A stretch of DNA of 53,106 nucleotides from Clostridia bacterium (GTDB lineage Bacteria > Bacillota > Clostridia > Christensenellales > Aristaeellaceae). A program made the translations under genes and the position numbers. The notes under the pieces were generated by a model that had not been told where the DNA came from, did no database searches, and saw only the letters and a program-made list of their open reading frames with translations. The stretch is taken from assembly GCA_017471885.1 (NCBI GenBank), contig JAFURI010000060.1, positions 1 to 53,106 on the forward strand, read 5' to 3'. Of this stretch, positions 50,095 through 53,106 are shown in pieces; within the stretch, counting starts at the first letter, position 1, and every line of letters starts with the position of its first letter.

Positions 50095-50985
50095 TCAGCT
50101 TTCTTTTTCGATCACGCCGCCAGAAACGGTCATGATCCGAGCTGTTGCCAGCATCAGCGGATCTCCGTCAAACAGGTTCAGGTCAGCGCGCATGCCTGGA
50201 CGGATGCTGCCGCAGCAGCCGTCCAGTCCGAGAATCTCCGCCGCGCCCCGGGTGATGGCGCTCACCGCAGCATCTCTGTTCATGCCTGCACGAACGCACA
50301 GCCCCGCGCACAGCGGCAGATGATGCAGCCGCGTCGCCGGATAATCAGACGTCAGGGCAATCCGCACACCCATGGCAGACAGGGCGGCAGCCGCAGCATA
50401 GCCGCCTCCGCACCTGACCGCAGAAGCTCCCAGCACCACCGCACAGCCCGACGCAGCCACCTGCGCCAGCATACCTTCGCATCCACGCAGATGAGCCAGA
50501 ATCAGCTTTGTTCCCCGCCCGTCCGCATGCTCCAGCACGCGGCGCAGCTGTCGCTCTCCGTCGATCTCACAGGCGATCCTTTGGTACTTGTTCAGCTCCC
50601 CGGCCAGTTCTGCGTCTGTCAGCTCCTCCGGCCTGATCATCCATACCGAGCCGTCAACTTCCGCTCTGTCACGCCCGTGATACACCCTGCACCATCCGGA
50701 ATTCTCCGACCACAGCGCCTGCGTGGTCACGCCTGAAGCCAACGCATCCGAGCAAATATCGCGGACGTTCTTATCATCATCCTCTACGGCACGGATCAGA
50801 TGCATATGCATGTCGATAAACCCCGGATATACATGCAGGCCTGTTGCGTCCACCGTCCGCGTTACGTCTTCTTCGGCGATATGGACGCCAATGCTCAGTA
50901 TCTTTCCGTCTGAAATCAGAAGATTGCCTTTTACACATCCCTTGTCAGTCATCGTATGAATGTCAGCATTGCGAATCAGCAGCAA
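50095..50985 (-). CDS. Amidohydrolase-family protein, short form
   Basis: This 296-residue protein has the amidohydrolase architecture: a beta-rich start (LLIRNADIHTMTDKGCVKGNLLISDG), the metal motif HMH in PGFIDMHMHLIRA near residue 58, LILAHLRGCEG with a possible metal His, and ALTSDYPATRLHHLP with the Asp. It is about 80-90 residues shorter than the common imidazolonepropionase-like members, with the gap seemingly in the middle of the barrel. The substrate is unknown. It starts with TTG at 50985, 9 bases after GGGAG. Confidence 0.72.
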   Translation of the reverse strand: MLLIRNADIHTMTDKGCVKGNLLISDGKILSIGVHIAEEDVTRTVDATGLHVYPGFIDMHMHLIRAVEDDDKNVRDICSDALASGVTTQALWSENSGWCRVYHGRDRAEVDGSVWMIRPEELTDAELAGELNKYQRIACEIDGERQLRRVLEHADGRGTKLILAHLRGCEGMLAQVAASGCAVVLGASAVRCGGGYAAAAALSAMGVRIALTSDYPATRLHHLPLCAGLCVRAGMNRDAAVSAITRGAAEILGLDGCCGSIRPGMRADLNLFDGDPLMLATARIMTVSGGVIEKES

Positions 50986-51114
50986 AGTTCCTTACTCCCT
51001 TATGATCAGAATCAGCGTTTTCCTCCGCTGGCATCTTTTGCATAACAGGGTAATTGTACCATGCCCGGCGTGAAAATGCCATGTATATTACGAAAGTTTT
51101 ACGAATGTGACTAT

Positions 51115-52602
51115 TTACAACAAAATGCAGATCATTCCGCCATCGCCCTCGTTGATAATACGCGTAAGCATCTCCTGCACCTTTCCCTGCGTGTCCGCAG
51201 GCATGCGCATCAGCTTGTTAGCCAGACCTTCCCTGACCATATCATTCAGACTCTTGCCGAAGAAATTGGTGCTCCAAATTTTCTGCGGATCATTCTCGAA
51301 TTCCTCCAGCAGATACTGTACAAGCTCCTCACTCTGCTTCTCCGTGCCCACGATGGGTGTGACCTCGGTCTCGATGTCCACTCGGATCATGTGCAGGGAC
51401 GGCGCCTGCGCCTTCAGCTTTACGCCGAATCGGCCGCCCTGACGGACGATCTCCGGCTCCTGCAGCGTCATTTCGCTGACAGCGGGCGTTACAAGGCCAT
51501 ACCCGGTTTCCTTTACCGAGCGGAGAGCCTCTGCCACATGATCATACTCTGCCTTCGCCGCCACAAGCTCCTTCATGAGGGAGAGCAGATGCGCATCGCC
51601 GCGAATCTGCGTTCCGCATTCCTCGCCAAGAATTCGGTTAAACAGGCCTTCCTTCAGCGGCAGGGTGAATTTCATCCTGCCTTCGCCGGGAAGCACGCTG
51701 TCCTGCCGCACGCCTTCAGTATATTCTGATCCGGCAAACGCCTCTTCAAACACGTCTGTTTCCCGCATGCAGCGCGGACTTTTTCCGGACGCCCGGACCT
51801 GATCCAGCACATGCCGCACCAGCCAGTGATCCTGATCCAGCGCGCCAAGCCACGCCGGCACATACAGCCTCGCTTCCCGCAGGGGAAACTCCATCAGTAC
51901 GCTTTCCAGCACATGCTGAATATCCTCCACTCGCATTTCCTTTACGTTGAGAAGCATTACCGGCACAGCATACTTATCCTCCAGCGAATCCCGCAGGGCC
52001 AGCGTTTCGGCCTGCCTGGGATTGGCCGAATTCAGCACGATGACAAAGGGCTTCCCCAAAGCCTTCAGCTCACCTACGACGCGCTCCTCTGCATCCAGAT
52101 ATGCATTACGGTTCAAGTCGGTAATCGAACCGTCTGTCGTTACCACCAGACCAATGGTGGCATGCTCCGTCATCACCTTACGTGTACCGATCTCCGCGGC
52201 CTGATCAAAAGGAATGTCCTGTTCGAACCAGGGCGTATGCACCATGCGGGTAGCGTCGTTTTCTTCTGCTCCCAGCGCACCCTTGACCATGTAACCTACG
52301 CTGTCCACCATTCTGATTCTCACCGGCGTCTGCTCCTGCAGCATCACCTCCACAGCCTCCCCTGGTACAAACTTCGGCTGTGTCGTCATGATGGTTCTGC
52401 CCGAGCCAGACTGTGGGAGTTCGTCCGAAAGGCGATCCTTCTTCGGTCCCGAGGGAAGTCGGGGCAGCACGAGTTCCTCCATGAAACGGCTGATAAAAGT
52501 GCTCTTGCCTGTCCGGCATGGGCCTACCACGCCGATATATACGTCCCCGTCTGTCCGCTCTGCGATATCGCGGTAAAGGTTAAATGAATGGCTTCTTTCC
52601 AT
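51115..52602 (-). CDS. spoIVA: Stage IV sporulation protein A
   Basis: SpoIVA is the cytoskeletal ATPase that forms the basement layer of the spore coat on the outer forespore membrane. The 495-residue protein starts MERSHSFNLYRDIAERTDGD, has Walker A GPCRTGKST at 27-35 and Walker-B-like RMVDSVGYMV (D100), and ends in the hydrophobic ICILL typical of the family. It is very close to the usual 492 residues. AAGGAGG precedes the ATG at 52602; an upstream reading to 52674 overlaps the promoter. It is transcribed separately from rplS. Confidence 0.96.
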   Translation of the reverse strand: MERSHSFNLYRDIAERTDGDVYIGVVGPCRTGKSTFISRFMEELVLPRLPSGPKKDRLSDELPQSGSGRTIMTTQPKFVPGEAVEVMLQEQTPVRIRMVDSVGYMVKGALGAEENDATRMVHTPWFEQDIPFDQAAEIGTRKVMTEHATIGLVVTTDGSITDLNRNAYLDAEERVVGELKALGKPFVIVLNSANPRQAETLALRDSLEDKYAVPVMLLNVKEMRVEDIQHVLESVLMEFPLREARLYVPAWLGALDQDHWLVRHVLDQVRASGKSPRCMRETDVFEEAFAGSEYTEGVRQDSVLPGEGRMKFTLPLKEGLFNRILGEECGTQIRGDAHLLSLMKELVAAKAEYDHVAEALRSVKETGYGLVTPAVSEMTLQEPEIVRQGGRFGVKLKAQAPSLHMIRVDIETEVTPIVGTEKQSEELVQYLLEEFENDPQKIWSTNFFGKSLNDMVREGLANKLMRMPADTQGKVQEMLTRIINEGDGGMICILL

Positions 52603-52634
52603 AAAGGACGTCCCTCCTTGCCTGCGCTTACCCA

Positions 52635-52664
52635 TGCTTATGGCAGGAAAGGAGCGGATATTCA
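52635..52664 (-). promoter_or_regulatory. Candidate sigma-E promoter of spoIVA
   Basis: TGAATATC and CATAAGCA are separated by 14 bases on the minus strand. This fits sigma-E spacing and the ATA core of the -35, with a CATA half-match in the -10. It lies right after the rplS terminator. Sigma-E control is expected for spoIVA. Confidence 0.38.
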
Positions 52665-52670
52665 TGCAGG

Positions 52671-52706
52671 GCAAAACAAAAAGAGGAGAGCCGTTGCTCT
52701 CCTCTT
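52671..52706 (-). terminator. Terminator of rplS
   Basis: A 10-bp perfect stem (AAGAGGAGAG / CTCTCCTCTT) with a 6-base loop is followed on the minus strand by TTTGTTTTG, about 18 bases after the rplS stop. Confidence 0.9.
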
Positions 52707-52724
52707 GCTGTGATCCGTATAGGA

Positions 52725-53075
52725 TTACACGCGCTTGACTTCCTTGATCTTGGCAGCCTTGCCCTGCAGAGAACGCAGGTAGTACAGCTTAGCGCGACGA
52801 ACCTTACCCTTGCGGATGACCTCCACGTGATCAACGCGGGGAGAATGCTTGGGGAACGTACGCTCAACGCCGATGCCGTAGGACACGCGACGGACAGTGA
52901 AAGTCTCGCGGATGCCGCCGTTGCGCATGGCAATGACGGTGCCTTCAAACGCCTGCAGACGCTCGCGGTTGCCTTCAACGACCTTCACCCAAACGCGGAT
53001 GGTGTCGCCGATGCCGAAAGCGGGCAGATCGGTACGGAGCTGCTTAGCCTCGATAGAACGGATGATTTCGCTCAT
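52725..53075 (-). CDS. rplS: 50S ribosomal protein L19
   Basis: L19 sits at the interface of the large and small ribosomal subunits. The 116-residue protein has the canonical pattern: a start like [20 protein letters not shown], then [48 protein letters not shown], and the basic end [27 protein letters not shown] lies 10 bases before the ATG. Its promoter and any upstream operon partners (commonly trmD) are beyond the window edge. Confidence 0.98.
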   Translation of the reverse strand: MSEIIRSIEAKQLRTDLPAFGIGDTIRVWVKVVEGNRERLQAFEGTVIAMRNGGIRETFTVRRVSYGIGVERTFPKHSPRVDHVEVIRKGKVRRAKLYYLRSLQGKAAKIKEVKRV

Positions 53076-53106
53076 GGTTATGTGCCTCCTTCCCTCATAG
53101 ACGTTC

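Noticed and set aside
1..53106. tRNA genes, CRISPR arrays, insertion sequences, prophage or toxin-antitoxin modules
   Set aside because: None was seen. All sizeable gaps are short and hold promoters or terminators, and no repeat-spacer pattern, transposase or integrase motif was found.

Overview
The window reads as chromosomal DNA of an endospore-forming member of the Clostridia (Bacillota). It carries spoVT, spoIVFA-spoIVFB, spoIIP, gpr and spoIVA, strong Shine-Dalgarno sites, Gram-positive sigma-A promoters, and fairly high GC (judged by eye, not computed). A gut relative of the Christensenellales is a guess from the style of the transporters and cannot be shown here. I saw no tRNA, rRNA, CRISPR array, insertion sequence, prophage or integrase.

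Layout. (1) 1-7219, minus strand: an L-rhamnose locus. Two CUT1 sugar permeases and a sugar-binding protein are followed by an AraC-type regulator and rhaM-rhaB-rhaA, with rhaA cut by the window edge. A long inverted repeat lies upstream of the transporter genes. (2) 7545-9017: spoVT, then a 45-residue membrane microprotein coupled to a DUF4230 protein. (3) 9125-13370: argC-argJ-argB-argD behind a consensus promoter with an ARG box at the start site. (4) 13442-17906: a P-loop kinase-like fusion, an unknown small gene on the other strand, a C39-like peptidase, an aldose 1-epimerase relative, an acidic coiled-coil protein and a diacylglycerol-kinase family protein. (5) 18127-20621: an amino-acid ABC transporter plus a DUF1653 protein. 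(6) 20720-24725, minus strand: GNAT acetyltransferase, split transketolase, and the SpoIVFB/SpoIVFA pro-sigma-K processing pair. (7) 24824-37239, minus strand: one long, tightly packed run of TIGR03960 radical SAM, TIGR03936, RNase G, miaB, a YlbF-family protein, mutS, mutL, miaA and a YnbB-like PLP enzyme. (8) 37423-43179: a CmpB-like membrane protein, a flavodoxin-fold oxidoreductase, and a BMP-type nucleoside ABC transporter. (9) 43220-49332: a sporulation cluster of a SpoIIP-like protein, a DUF1614 membrane protein, a divergent 734-residue coiled-coil protein of unknown function, spoIIP and gpr. (10) 49429-53075: a purine-type phosphoribosyltransferase, a short amidohydrolase, spoIVA and rplS.

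How the parts fit. The sporulation genes cover engulfment (SpoIIP), mother-cell sigma-K activation (SpoIVFA/B), coat basement assembly (SpoIVA), late forespore control (SpoVT) and germination (GPR). Sequences matching sigma-G promoters lie before gpr, before the DUF1614/SpoIIP-like pair and, less well, before spoVT. Weaker sigma-E-like sequences lie before spoIVA and spoIIP. The least explained parts are the 734-residue protein at 45251-47455, whose C-terminal half may be an AAA-type ATPase that has lost its catalytic motifs, and its divergent partner operon encoding a second SpoIIP-type protein with an unusual membrane topology.
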